A stretch of DNA of 64,000 bases, from NCBI GenBank assembly GCA_949987565.1, contig OX465102.1, positions 19,355,493 through 19,419,492 of the forward strand, given 5' to 3'. Origin of the DNA: Luidia sarsii. Lineage: Eukaryota; Echinodermata; Asteroidea; Paxillosida; Luidiidae. The notes under the pieces are model-generated. The model was not told the origin of the DNA, did no database searches, and saw only the letters and a list, made by a program, of their open reading frames with translations. Shown one piece after another: positions 42,885-52,649 of this stretch (positions are counted from its first letter, which is position 1; each line of letters starts with the position of its first letter). A program made the position numbers and the translations under genes.

Positions 42885-45814
42885 TAAATTAGCTCATTTT
42901 GCCAAGACACTGAAAATGCGTCGCACGTTCTTGCCAGTGGATCAGGAAGCCATGATATAAAGGGTTTGACTTGGCAGTTTGTTCTAGATGCAAATAAGTC
43001 TATGGTCGGTCTGACACCCCATATCGACGTAATACGATAGAATACGTCTGGATCCAGTTGCCATTCTAGATTGTCATGACTTGACCTAGATAAGTAATCG
43101 GCCACCGTATTTTTTGCACCTGGAATGTGGCGAGCAACTAGCCAGATATTCCGTTCTATGCACCACAACCATATTTCCTTAGTTAGTTTGTTAAGTTCCA
43201 TTGAGTGACAACCGCCCATGTGATTAACATACGATATTGCAGTTGTGTTATCCATTGACAAGGATATGATCGCACCTTTTAAGTGCGTGGAAAAAGAACG
43301 AAGTCCATAAAGAGCTGCCAAAAGCTCGAGGTAATTAATATGAAATTGAGATTCACTGGAATTCCATTTCCCAAAATCTTTCAAGTTCAGGTCGGGACAA
43401 AATGCTCCCCATCCGGTGTTTGATGCATCAGTTTCCATGTGTAAGTCAATTGGTTTGGGCAGGATCGAGCGAAACGCTGTGGGTAAACTTGAGACCCACC
43501 AGTTCAACTCGCTCTGAGCCTCTGGCGTCAGATACGTTTTTGCTTGAAAGTTCCTGCCGTTTGCCTTAAGCTCTGTGTCTTTACATTTCTCCAGATCTCT
43601 ATAGAATAATGGTCCCAGCGGTACCGCCGGAAAGCAAGAGACCAGTTTACCAATAACCTGAGCAACAAAGTGAACCTTTGGTCGTGATTGGTTAAGGAGT
43701 GTACAGCATGAGTCAGTAACTGACTTTATTTTGTCCCGAGGGAGTCGGACTGTCATATCGTGGGAGTTAATGACAAACCCGAGAAATTGTACTTCATGGG
43801 AAGGGTTTAGGCAGGATTTCTTGTCATTGATAACAAATCCCAAAAACCTCATGAGGTTACGACGGGCAAGGATGTTCTGTTTGCATTCCTTCTCGGTGTC
43901 CCCAATCAGCAGTGAATCGTCAATATAATTGGCTGATATGTGACCCAAATTACGGAGTGTGGCTACCACGGGTTTCATAATTTTTGTAAAAATGCTTGGG
44001 GCACTAGTAAGCCCAAAACACAAGCAGGTATACTGCCATAGAGTGTTCCGCCAAATGAAACGCAGATATCTGCGATGATCGAACGCCACGGGTACAGTGA
44101 AGTAGGCGTCTTTAAGATCAATGGTAGCTAGAAAGCAATCGGGGCGAATCAGTGTTAATGCATATTCCAAGGTTTCCATCTTGAAATGATGGTACACGAC
44201 AAACCTGTTGAGGCTTTTCAGATTGATAATAGTGCGCATAGACCCGTCCTTTTTGGGCCTCAGAAAAATGTTCGAGACGAACTGTCCTTTGCAGGGACTA
44301 TATCGGACAATTGCACCTTTTTCGCACAACGTTTTGATTTCCTTATCCACCAATTGTGACATGGGGTCGGAAAAAGTTGGTGGTTTGGGAGGCCACTTCT
44401 GATAAGGTGCGTCCTTAAATTCAACATGGCAGTGTGATACCGTATCGAGCACCCATGCGTCGGAAGTAATTTCTCTCCAGTTAGAGACAAAATGTCCCAA
44501 CCGCCCTGCGATTGTATTAACACAATGTAGAGGGTACTCACTCACTCTCGCCGTGGTGTTCTGTGATTCAGAGACTGGCGGTGTGGTAAACCTGTCGACA
44601 TCTTGGCGGCCTCTTCTCGAGTAGCCGTAACTTGCACCCAGGTTGCCTCTTCTGTAATAAGGCGATCTTTGTTGCCGCCCACGGTATCTATAGTCCGTTG
44701 AAGGCCGGCTGTATCCGCCACGGCCACCTGGTCTCCGACCGCCAGGTGTCAGGTCGTACCCATGTACCTTGGCACCAATCTTGTTGGTTTCTTGAATTGC
44801 TTTGCATGACTGAACCAAGTCATTCCCAAAGAGCAGGTCCGAAACCGGTACCTGGGAGGAGCAGAGTGGTGCATAACGAGCACTCAGGTCTGGTCTTATG
44901 CCATCTCGTCTGCGCATATTAAGCAGCGTGTTACCATGGCCCATAATGGCCAGTGCGTCAATTAGGGTTTTCACAAGCTCTGCGGTATTTAGAGCATTAG
45001 CTGCTGAAGCATTGTGTGCCTGTAACAAAAGATCCGTTGCCTTGGTTGTTGCAATTGAGGCGCATACAAAAGCCTCTTGGATTTTCTGGAATTTCACATC
45101 TTTGGATCTGGTTGTAGGTTTTAGGAACGCCCAAATTTCAGGGTTCACTCTTGTCAACGCAAGACTTTCACAGTTACTTGGCCGGTCATACAGCTTCATT
45201 TTTTCGGCTAGTTTTTCCTGTTGGATTTTTCCCCGTGCCAAAGAGTTTATCGTTTTAGCTAGCTGCTCATTAATAGCAGGGCCCTCTCTTGTGTCGTTTT
45301 CGACGAGTGCGGCCATATCAGCTAGGAGATTTTCGTCTTCCTGCTCAGTACCCGTGGGTTTATCCGACTCGGGTCTTAGTAGGTTATTCACCTCATCTTC
45401 GGAATAAAAGTCGCCCCTTTCGGGTACGAGGGGGTCATGATATGATTGCTCGCCCTTTTCAGGTGCGGGCGTATGTGCCTGAACCCCCGTGATTGTAGCG
45501 TCGCCGAAGGCATCATTAGAGCCACAAGGTGAGGCAGGCTGTGATTTTTTCGCAACCGCTTCAGTCAGGCCAGCTACAGTTTGTTGCAAATTGAGTACCA
45601 TTGCTCGTAAATCTGGTTCATCATTTGCGCTTTTGCGTTTACGCACAGGCATGACTTTGCTAGAAGAGTACTTGCGTTTTTGCTTAGGTGCAGGTGTGGA
45701 AGGTTGCATTGCTACTTGCGTGAGTGTCGACATTTCTGCATTCAGTTGAGCCGTGACCAGTGCCTCTTCTTCAGCAGGATCAGCGTGGATCTCGATTGTG
45801 CATACGTCCGTCAT
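42488..45814 (-). CDS. DIRS Gag-like / reverse transcriptase / RNase H / methyltransferase polyprotein
   Basis: A single intact 1,108-codon frame. Residues ~1-430 are a Gag-like region with basic and Gly/Arg/Tyr-rich patches (PVRKRKS near the N-terminus, GGRRPGGRGGYSRP about residue 360). Reverse transcriptase spans ~500-700: FLRPKKDGSMRTIINLKSLN, TIDLKDAYFTVPV (first catalytic Asp about residue 570) and ANYIDDSLLIG (YIDD box about residue 628). RNase H spans ~785-900: HMETDASNTGWGAF, LSMDNTTAISYVNHMGG, HIPGAKNTVADYLSR. The DIRS-specific DAM-like methyltransferase region begins at PTIDLFASRTNCQ (about 938) with ISWLPDPLARTCDAFSV, YCFPPFSLIARVLQK and FPLWKTQHWFPRLLRLL. The start is 76 bases inside the terminal repeat. 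The frame is open throughout, so this ORF may still be functional. Confidence 0.93.
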   Translation of the reverse strand: MTDVCTIEIHADPAEEEALVTAQLNAEMSTLTQVAMQPSTPAPKQKRKYSSSKVMPVRKRKSANDEPDLRAMVLNLQQTVAGLTEAVAKKSQPASPCGSNDAFGDATITGVQAHTPAPEKGEQSYHDPLVPERGDFYSEDEVNNLLRPESDKPTGTEQEDENLLADMAALVENDTREGPAINEQLAKTINSLARGKIQQEKLAEKMKLYDRPSNCESLALTRVNPEIWAFLKPTTRSKDVKFQKIQEAFVCASIATTKATDLLLQAHNASAANALNTAELVKTLIDALAIMGHGNTLLNMRRRDGIRPDLSARYAPLCSSQVPVSDLLFGNDLVQSCKAIQETNKIGAKVHGYDLTPGGRRPGGRGGYSRPSTDYRYRGRQQRSPYYRRGNLGASYGYSRRGRQDVDRFTTPPVSESQNTTARVSEYPLHCVNTIAGRLGHFVSNWREITSDAWVLDTVSHCHVEFKDAPYQKWPPKPPTFSDPMSQLVDKEIKTLCEKGAIVRYSPCKGQFVSNIFLRPKKDGSMRTIINLKSLNRFVVYHHFKMETLEYALTLIRPDCFLATIDLKDAYFTVPVAFDHRRYLRFIWRNTLWQYTCLCFGLTSAPSIFTKIMKPVVATLRNLGHISANYIDDSLLIGDTEKECKQNILARRNLMRFLGFVINDKKSCLNPSHEVQFLGFVINSHDMTVRLPRDKIKSVTDSCCTLLNQSRPKVHFVAQVIGKLVSCFPAVPLGPLFYRDLEKCKDTELKANGRNFQAKTYLTPEAQSELNWWVSSLPTAFRSILPKPIDLHMETDASNTGWGAFCPDLNLKDFGKWNSSESQFHINYLELLAALYGLRSFSTHLKGAIISLSMDNTTAISYVNHMGGCHSMELNKLTKEIWLWCIERNIWLVARHIPGAKNTVADYLSRSSHDNLEWQLDPDVFYRITSIWGVRPTIDLFASRTNCQVKPFISWLPDPLARTCDAFSVSWQNELIYCFPPFSLIARVLQKIETDNTTGVLIFPLWKTQHWFPRLLRLLTTEPMILPSSKTLLRLPHDPGRQHPLAASLVLCAAHLSGSHSARKDFQQRLSTLSYNPGGSARANSTAQHCANGYTSVLNNKYIPFVPL

Positions 45815-46193
45815 TGCGGGATGTCCACGGCGTGGATCAAAAGGCGCGCTAGAAGGTGGTGGTGTGTTGGCTCGACCAACACCAGAAATACACTGACGGG
45901 TGACTGAGCATGGTGCCCCTTATATGCGCGCAGATAGCTTTCTTCTTTGAAAAGGTGGCTTAACAATACCAGACAATACAATCTCACGTGTTTCTGAATG
46001 GAGGTAATGGTGAGGTAGAACCACTATGACGTTTACACACCGGCGCACAGAAGCCAGCAGACCGGATATAAACAGACAGCAGCATCCATTCTTCAGTTGC
46101 CTGAAGAAGGTTAGCAGTACTAGCAACCAAAACGTCGCTACTAGCAACCAAACATGGCGTGACTTTGATCACCTTTCAATATACAAATGATAC

Positions 46194-48503
46194 TTACAGT
46201 GTGCCACTACCAGATTCATCAACAATGTTGAATCCCTGCTGGTTGCAAACTACTGCAAGTATCATTTGCATGCTGTGATTCAATGTTTCTAAGGAATCAC
46301 GAATGCCTCTGGTCACCAGTAACTGTTCCTCCTGTACTTTTAATTCTTTCTTCTTCACCTCCAGCTTTGCCTCTTCAATGTCAAGGACAGAAAGGGCATA
46401 CGTCTTGTTACCCAATCTCTCTTGGGATCTCCTTTCTGTCCTTGACATTGAAGATGGCAAAGATGCTGGCATACCAGCAGCTCCACTGGTAGAACAGGGG
46501 CCTACACCATCACCATCATCATCATCATCCTCCTCCTCCTCCTCCTCCTCCTCCTCCACCTCAGGGTCATCATCCCCATGGTCTTGTCCTGTCAAGCAAA
46601 GCAAAGTTAGACAAACAAAATTGCAATACAATTAAAACAAGAACAATTTCCATGTGTCACTATAGACATCCTGTGAACAAACCTCCAAATAATGTCAATG
46701 GGTGGCATATCTTGTTTATCTGCATGAATATGAAAAAAACCCAAATTGTTGGACGGCTGCATTCAGAGACGCCTTGCTCTTACCATTATTTTTAACTAGC
46801 ATGTACACAAAACAAAGTTCTTTGCATCTTTTTTGTGAATTGCATTCAATCAGTTGCCATATGCTGTACATACAAACGTTCATACACTATGAATATCGAA
46901 ACTTGTTATAGTTCTTTTGGTAGTTTTAAAATATTATTATTGTTGTTTTAATGAGAATACTGTCATGTGTCTTATGTACCGTTATGGGACAAGATGGTAG
47001 ATTCCCCCTCGCCTCGTCCTACGACCCCATCCTTGCTGGCAGGCGTCAGGGTCTCCAGGATGCTGTCCAGGACACGGTCCCTCGGACATTCACCACCCCC
47101 TGTAAAAGATATAGAATACATATTTTTGCCAGTCATAACAAAATGATTTTTTTGAATTATTCTTATTTTGAATTTTTTCATTTCCATACCTACCTTACAA
47201 TGTAATCACTCCCTTACCTGTATAATTTTTTTGAACGGGAAAAACGCCTTCTATGATATACTATTTAAATCATCTGTATTATTATTTAAATGAGAGAAGC
47301 ATCCCCTAGGTTCACCTTTTCAAGCACTTCCCTCATACTGATTCAACATTGTTTCCTCATCACACTTATATAATAAACCAGCAACGAACTTGAGATTACT
47401 TGTCCCCCCCTGCCTCTATCCCTCAGCCTAAATTCCAGCTAGGGTCATATATTTTTTGGGGTTACATCATGTTAATCATTTTAGTATTATTTTATTACCA
47501 TGGAGGTATGCTGTTACTAGTTGTGGTGGCCTCAAAACTGTCTAGTTTAATTTTAGAGTGCCAGCCTAGGTTTGCGCAACCGTATTTGACTTCAGTTTCC
47601 TTAAAAAAAACCCAAAAAACCACCAATTATTTTCACTTAATATAAACTGCTACTGCTAGTACTTACTTAGTACTGATACAGATGATTGATAGTGATAGTA
47701 TTAGTAGTACTACTAGTACTAGTAGTACTAGAAGTAGTACTACAGTACTAGTCTGTGCATATGGTCCGAGTAACTAACTTGGAGTCTCGGGCAACCCCTC
47801 ATTTTCTATTTAAAGGGCAATTGTAAGGGTCCAAGTTACTCAGATTATTACTATTAAGTGTACTCCTACTAAGTGTACTCCTACTACTTACTAGTACTAC
47901 TACTACTTAGTACTAGTACTACTACGAATAAGTAGTAGTACTACTACTAGTAAGTAGTAGTAGTAGTACTACTACTACTACTACTAGTACTACTCTTAAT
48001 ACTAGTACTAAGTAATACTATACTAACTAAGGCTATACTAGTACTAGTATTACTATTAGTATTAGTATTACTTGTACTTTTACTTAGTAGTAGTACTTAG
48101 TACTAGTACTAGTACTAGTATTACTATTAATATTAGTACTATTTAGTATTACTATAAGTAACTTATAGTACTATTACTATTAGTTACTAGTGCTAGCTAG
48201 GCCTACCTGTCTTTTGGCGCCATGGCATTCCCTGCGATATTTGCGTGCTTTGGCACAGAGATCGCTCCACTTCTTCCTTATTCTGAGCCAATGCCTCTGC
48301 ACACCTCCGTTCTCCACTACTGTCTGCCCCGCTCGTGCCCATGTTTGTTTCTTGATTTTGTTTATGTTGGCACGTGCCCGCTTCCCTTTCTCATTATTCC
48401 CGAACAAATCATGTCGGCAGGAACGACTCACAAATTCAATCAAAATATTGATCTCTTCATTAGTCCAGTTTGCATTCCTCTTAATTGCGCTATGTTGAGC
48501 CAT
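46194..48503 (-). CDS. Harbinger Myb/SANT-like DNA-binding protein (at least three exons)
   Basis: Partner of the HARBI1 nuclease, expected to bind transposon ends and carry the nuclease to DNA. Exon 1 (48503 to 48207) encodes NANWTNEEINILIEFVSR, then INKIKKQTWARAGQTVVENG and HWLRIRKKWSDLCAKARKYR: a Myb/SANT-like trihelix with conserved W/W/W spacing. A donor GTAGGC follows AKRQ. Exon 2 (about 47099 to 46980) encodes GGECPRDRVLDSILETLTPA and GRGEGESTILSHNG, donor GTACAT. Exon 3 (46588 to 46194) encodes DHGDDDPEVEEEE, a CAT/CTC-derived acidic run, then LSVLDIEEAKLEVKKKELKV, a coiled coil, and ends GSGTL-stop. Exons 2 and 3 join in phase. Exon 1 as drawn is out of phase by one base, so either a later donor (TAGTAAC, near 48188), a missing exon or an indel is involved. 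Confidence 0.82.
47640..48180. repeat. TACTAG/ACTAGT microsatellite in the Myb-gene intron
   Basis: About 540 bases of nearly pure TAC/TAG/AGT words, self-complementary on both strands, interrupted by one ~120-base non-repetitive patch near 47760-47850. Confidence 0.93.
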
Positions 48504-48779
48504 CGTGTATCAAGGTCAACATGCTCTGCGTTAACGCAATGCAATTCCTATATACCCAGAAAATTTCACAAAAACGACAAATTCTTACCCGCCAAATTTT
48601 TCAGCTAGTCCGTCCGATCGTCTGCTTCACACACGTACTGCGTGTACTAGTACTAGTACTATGCGTCCGGGGCTTCATTCAAGAAAACTATGGGGTCAAC
48701 GGTCGTGCATGCAAAGTGCATGACCGTTGACCCTGTTTCAACGATTTAGGCTCGTCCGCAAATATTTATTCGTTGCGCA

Positions 48780-48907
48780 GCTAAGACAAGTTTCGTGAAA
48801 TGGGCGTAAGTTTGTTGCGTAGCTGCGCAACATTTTTGTGGCGCAAGACTTACGCAACATTTGTACGTGGCGTAACTTACGCAACTTTTCTTGAAATCGG
48901 CTGCTGG
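48780..48907 (-). repeat. Harbinger right end: TIR and subterminal palindromes
   Basis: Words GTTGCGTAGCTGCGCAAC, GCGCAAGACTTACGCAAC and GCGTAACTTACGCAAC precede the terminal TTCTTGAAATCGGCTGCTGG. It mirrors 38041-38270. Confidence 0.85.
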
Positions 48908-49137
48908 GCTCCTTGCTTGAGGGGCTATAGTTGTCGGACTGCTACCGCCCCTCACGCTTATCAGCGCCGAGAAGGCGATCTCACTCCAACACGCCGCACA
49001 TCCCGCAGCCCCTCACAGCAATACGAATCGCAGGCCCCTCACGAGGGACCTATACCGCACCACCAGTAGCCCTGAACAGCCAGGAGCAGTCACGCTCAGA
49101 AAGGAGACTTAACACGCTCGTCCGCTATTGCCGACAA

Positions 49138-50040
49138 GACACCGCCTTGATCTTATCACTAAAATCAATGCTAACAGCTCAAAGTGTTTTTCACACTAGT
49201 GTCTGGGGTGTATTTGCAAGTTCTCAGTTTTTACGCTTAATAGAATTGAGAAAAAATTTATTTGTGATGTCATCACGGGATCATGCAACACAAACCCGTT
49301 GATTGTATTCATCACTTAGTGAAGGTTTTTCATCAATCCTAATCCTAAATCCTAAACTGTTCCTGACATGACCTTTCCAAAGTGCCTTTATTTTCATGAG
49401 GATATTTTAAATGAACATGATACATCAGAAAACAAATTTCTGACTTCACTCAGAAAAAGAAGCTTGTCAATACATTTGTTAACTTCAGATCTGTAGCTGA
49501 CATCAAATTGACTGTGATATATATTGCAGAGACCATTTAATCAGTTATATGACAATGAATTTTTTTTTACAAATAATGAATTGGCAATAATGTATTATTT
49601 TCTGTTCATTTTAATCCAACTATGATTGTAATGTCAAGCTTATAAACAAAGTTTTTCATTTTGGTTATTTTAGTTTGCAATATCTTTGCATATGAATTCA
49701 TAACTTACCAGATATGCACAGCACTGTGGCTTCAAGGGGCCCATCCGCCCAGTATATAGCCTTACCCCCAACTTCTATTTTCTGCGGGGGCCCCTTGAAA
49801 TTCAAGGTTCTTGTCTTGACTATGGCTGTCGACCTGTCGTGAAACTGCACCAGGGATTCCTTGAAAACTATGTAAAGAAGACAAGGAAACAAAATGTTTA
49901 GATCCTCCGGAAATGATTATAAAGGAATAATTATTAACCATTGTAAGAAAGGAATAACTGTTGGCCATCGTAATTAAATAAAACACACAGACCAGAGTCT
50001 ATTCAGTATGCAATATACCCAGTCCACCCCCCCCCCCAAA
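49138..50040 (-). repeat. Inverted duplicate of 62690-63640
   Basis: Read on the minus strand it parallels the later segment over about 900 bases: G/C homopolymer start, GGCCAACAGTTATTCC, the exon, TTATGAATTCATATGCAAAG, TATTTTCATGAGGATATTTT, GGGATCATGCAACA and CACACTAGTGTCTG. Moderate divergence (substitutions and indels). Confidence 0.88.
49709..49867 (-). CDS. Exon of an unidentified duplicated gene, intact copy
   Basis: Acceptor CTTTACATAG (minus strand) opens a 159-base exon encoding ESLVQFHDRSTAIVKTRTLN, FKGPPQKIEVGG, then a short linker and PLEATVLCIS. A consensus donor GTAAGT follows. The same exon, altered in its first half, occurs at 62866-63084 on the other strand, where a second exon follows in phase. 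Conservation of both splice sites in two diverged copies argues that it is real coding sequence. I do not recognise the family; membership of a transposon gene is possible. Confidence 0.55.
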
Positions 50041-50067
50041 AAAAAAAAATGGGCCCTCTTGTAGAGG

Positions 50068-50290
50068 GCTTGGTGAAGAGATTACTAGCACCCCTATTTT
50101 TTTGAATGGTCCAGCCCAAATACACGTACCCTCCAAAGGAAATGGGAGATGCCTGTGCTGGGAGGGGACAGGGGGGTGGCTGCCTTGGGTGGTTGCGCTG
50201 GTCACTTGTGGCAGAGCCTGTGACCAGTAAACCGGCACAATACTCAAGTCAGGTTTTTCCTTCTGCCCTTTGCGTACAGGTATGTAAAGT
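50068..50290 (+). repeat. Dispersed ~220-bp repeat, copy 2
   Basis: Sister of 19985-20205 in the same orientation, with the hairpin-capable TGGTCACTTGTGGCAGAGCC / TGTGACCAG segment better preserved. Confidence 0.78.
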
Positions 50291-50649
50291 TTTCTTGTTT
50301 CCTTATTGCATTTTAAAAAATTAATGTATTTTGAGTGCAGAGAGTTAAAGCAGGTGCAACTTATCAAATTATGGTTCATGGTTTATACTTGCCGTACCTT
50401 ATTTATTTGACGCATGCGTCAAATTTTGAGAAAGGTCAACTTAAAATGAATATGCATTACGATGACCTCGTAGTTGGATACGGGGTAAACACAATCAGAA
50501 AAGATTGAGAAATCAGTTAAATATTAATTGACCAATTATTGCTCAATATGTACGGCCTATTATATTACATTACATTACAAGAAAGGGGCCAAACTTTTGC
50601 GCAGCGCGAAATTTGGGAGGAAATTCGTACCTCGAATTAGGCTAGGCTT

Positions 50650-51259
50650 GCAATTTTGACGTGCTTCCGGAGCATATTTTCTTGGCCCAGACCAAACGGG
50701 CTTTATGAAAGGTCGCTTCATTGGTGAAAACATTAGACTCCTGGAGGATACCATTCGCCAGTGCGAAAAATGTAACATTCCGGGTGTGGTGCTGTCATTG
50801 GACTTTAAAAAGGCTTTTGACTGTATTGATAGGAAGTATATCATGAGAGTCCTGGAGTACATGAATTTTGGCCCCTCCCTGAGGAAGTGGATTTATACAG
50901 TGTACAATGATTCCATGAGTTGTATTATTAATAATGGATGGGTCTCAGGCTATTTCAATCTCCACAGAGGGGTAAGACAAGGCTGCCCACTTTCACCTCT
51001 GCTATTTATACTCGGTGTGGAAATATTAGCGGCTAAGATCAAGCAGAATCCATTAATCAAAGGTATCTCGTTGCCAAAAAGGGATTACCCTATCAATACA
51101 GTCACCCTCACTCAGTATGCAGATGACATGACCCTTTTCCTAGGGGATGATCAGTCTTTTATTCCTGTTTTGGGTATTTTAGGAGAATTTCAACACGTGT
51201 CAGGCCTGTCTCTAAATAAAAGTAAGACAGAGGCGATGTGGATAGTAGCAATAACACAA
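50650..51259 (+). pseudogene. 5'-truncated LINE reverse transcriptase (L1/Tx1-like)
   Basis: The frame begins with FLGPDQTGFMKGRFIGENIR (RT block 1-2) and continues VVLSLDFKKAFDCIDRKYI (catalytic Asp), RGVRQGCPLSPLLFILGVEI and LTQYADDMTLFLGDD (YADD catalytic pair). It ends after LSLNKSKTEAMWI, where similarity stops around 51245. Everything upstream (endonuclease) and downstream (C-terminal domain) is missing, so it is a fragment although its frame is open for 211 codons from 50705. The GFM.GR..ENIR and RQGCPLSP wording is of the L1/Tx1 type and clearly different from the LINE at 12-14 kb. Confidence 0.88.
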
Positions 51260-51339
51260 GAATGGACCACCCTATCGATGTTAACTGGAAGACGGAGATC
51301 ACTAGGCATATTTTCTGTCTCTAGTAAGTTTGTTCTGTA

Positions 51340-52028
51340 ATTCCAATACCAAAAACTTATCAAATAAGAGTTTGTTCACTATCTTTTATCTTCTGTAAAG
51401 AGCAAACCTCTTAGAAGAGTCTAAAATGCGTATTTCCTTGTTAATGCACGGGCGTTCGTTCGGGAAGTACAGTATGTGCGTGTGCGCATACCACTGCACA
51501 CACTATACTGTATGTATATACACGCATATTACATGTACTAGTAATACAGTGCAGATCAAGTGCATTTATTAGCATTTTATTACTTGTATTAGCACTACTT
51601 CTACTAGGCCTAGTACAGTACTCAGTAGAAGTAGTAGGCGACTAAGATTTTTGAAATTATTGCTGCATTGCGGCAGTTTTTATTGTCATTCACACATCAC
51701 AAGACCACATGGGAAGAAAACAATTATTACTTTTAATTTGATTATGTTATGTGTCTCTAGAATTACACAACTGCACAGTTCAGTCAGAAAGTAACAAATA
51801 AAATTCTTTTTTTAATCCAATCTAAGTTCCTTTAATTATATTTTATTCTACAAAACATTTCAAACGCAGAGCATAATTAATAATAGAATACAAATGTCCA
51901 TCCAGGGAATCCCTGAAAAATTATGTTCAGTAACATCAAACTTTAGTTTGTTTTTTTTTGGTTTTTTTTAACATAAGCAACAGTATTTTTTTTATATGAA
52001 CTTTGTTTGAATCAAAGGTTACTTCAGC
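51340..52028. other. AT-rich non-coding stretch
   Basis: It contains a short TACTAG/TACTAC run near 51540-51640 and T homopolymers near 51950. No genes seen. Confidence 0.5.
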
Positions 52029-52205
52029 ATGGAAGAACACGTCAATGATTTAAATAAGTTATGCAGGGTATGTGGAGAAAAAGCAAAGACCCACAATAAT
52101 AATAAGGCGAAGCCCTTAAAGACATGCACCGACTACAAAGACAAAATAAAGGAAAAATATCACATTGATATCTCAGCTGATGAAAGGCAACACCATCCCC
52201 AATAC
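52029..52205 (+). CDS. CRVCG-type zinc-binding exon, RAG1-N-terminus-like
   Basis: From an ATG at 52029 (preceded by TACTTCAG, so an acceptor is also possible) the frame reads MEEHVNDLNKLCRVCGEKAK, KPLKTCTDYKDKIKEKYHID and ISADERQHHPQYIC. The pattern CRxCG ... C ... I...F/Y-xID ... D...(I)HP..(F/Y)C is the zinc-binding module at the N-terminus of RAG1. It is also found alone in transposons such as the molluscan N-RAG-TP. The second Cys of the terminal pair (C..CY/W) would be in the next exon; a GTATTT donor-like site lies at about 52209. No RAG1 core sequence was found in the window. Alternative: any multicopy 'CRVCG' zinc-finger gene. Confidence 0.45.
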
Positions 52206-52214
52206 ATATGTATT

Positions 52215-52610
52215 TTACAGCTGTGGAGTCAACACAAGTGCCTTTGACTATCTTGGCCTTATGCTGCAGGATGTCTTTGACGTCATCTTCTTGGGGATGT
52301 TTAGCTTTTGTGTGACTTAGGATGTCCTGGGCAAGCTTTCCACAATAAAAGCATGCACACGACCCCGCCTCTTCTGCCTTGCACTTTTGGTGGTTTCGGA
52401 TTTCATGTAAATTTATGGTACATGGCAATCTCTAAGGATCTCATTTTCTGGAACAGTGTACTCTGTAACTTCCAGGTCCTCCACATTTCCCTTCTCGATT
52501 ATGCGATTCCCCACTGTTTTCTTCTTCCGAATTCGTCTCCATGATATCAGAACAAGTTTCAACTTTTCTTGCAAACTGATCTCACTGTCAGGTAAGGGAA
52601 TCCCATCGAA
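52215..52610 (-). pseudogene. Single C2H2-finger coding fragment facing the CRVCG exon
   Basis: Leftward, one frame reads SEISLQEKLKLVLISWRRIR, KKKTVGNRIIEKGNVEDLEV and TEYTVPENEILRDC. After a frameshift near 52428 it continues INLHEIRNHQKCKAEEAGSC, ACFYCGKLAQDILSHTKAKH and PQEDDVKDIL. The C-x2-C-x8-12-H-x4-H pattern is a C2H2 finger, of the 'YCxK...RH..AKH..E..V' type typical of transposon-borne genes. It converges on, and stops at, the CRVCG exon. The relation between the two is unknown. Confidence 0.5.
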
Positions 52611-52649
52611 AACAAGCCGTACATTTAAATTAATAAAGCCTGCAAAAAA

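Larger units (their letters stand above)
41155..46020 (-). mobile_element. Structurally complete DIRS retrotransposon (4,866 bp)
   Basis: Orientation is minus: 5' end at 46020, 3' end at 41155. The inverted terminal repeats (41232-41325 and 45891-45984) share TTGTCTGGTATTGTTAAGCC and CTATCTGCGCGCATATAAGG. The internal complementary region at 41381-41493 consists of the 77-base complement of the right terminus (41155-41231) fused to the 38-base complement of the left terminus (45983-46020), joined at a shared TT. This is the diagnostic DIRS-1 architecture used to replicate through a circle. It integrates with a tyrosine recombinase and leaves no target duplication, as seen here: GCATGAT|AA...AA|CCACTATG. 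It encodes Gag/RT/RNaseH/MT and recombinase ORFs. Confidence 0.95.
38041..48907. mobile_element. ~10.9-kb two-gene Harbinger (PIF/Harbinger) transposon
   Basis: The ends CCAGCAGCCGATTTCA (38041) and TGAAATCGGCTGCTGG (to 48907) are inverted repeats that extend imperfectly to about 22 bp. Both flank subterminal arrays of GTTGCGTAA/TTACGCAAC palindromes. Between them lie a HARBI1-type nuclease (+ strand) and a convergent Myb/SANT-type gene (- strand), the two proteins that autonomous Harbinger elements require. Internal insertions (retroelements at 39619 and 40563, DIRS at 41155-46020, a TACTAG microsatellite at 47640-48180) have inflated an original element of about 5 kb. No 3-bp TWA target duplication is visible at the outer edges. 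Confidence 0.85.

Noticed and set aside
43731..45907. Plus-strand open frames of 60-169 codons
   Set aside because: They are shadows of the intact minus-strand DIRS polyprotein in other frames.
48190..48608. Plus-strand open frames of 102 and 128 codons
   Set aside because: They are antisense to the Myb-like exon, which has the conserved Trp pattern; the plus frames have no family signal.
52029..52205. Complete RAG1-like gene or RAG transposon
   Set aside because: Only the N-terminal zinc-binding pattern is seen; no RAG1 catalytic core, RAG2 or CACTATG-type terminal repeats were found nearby.
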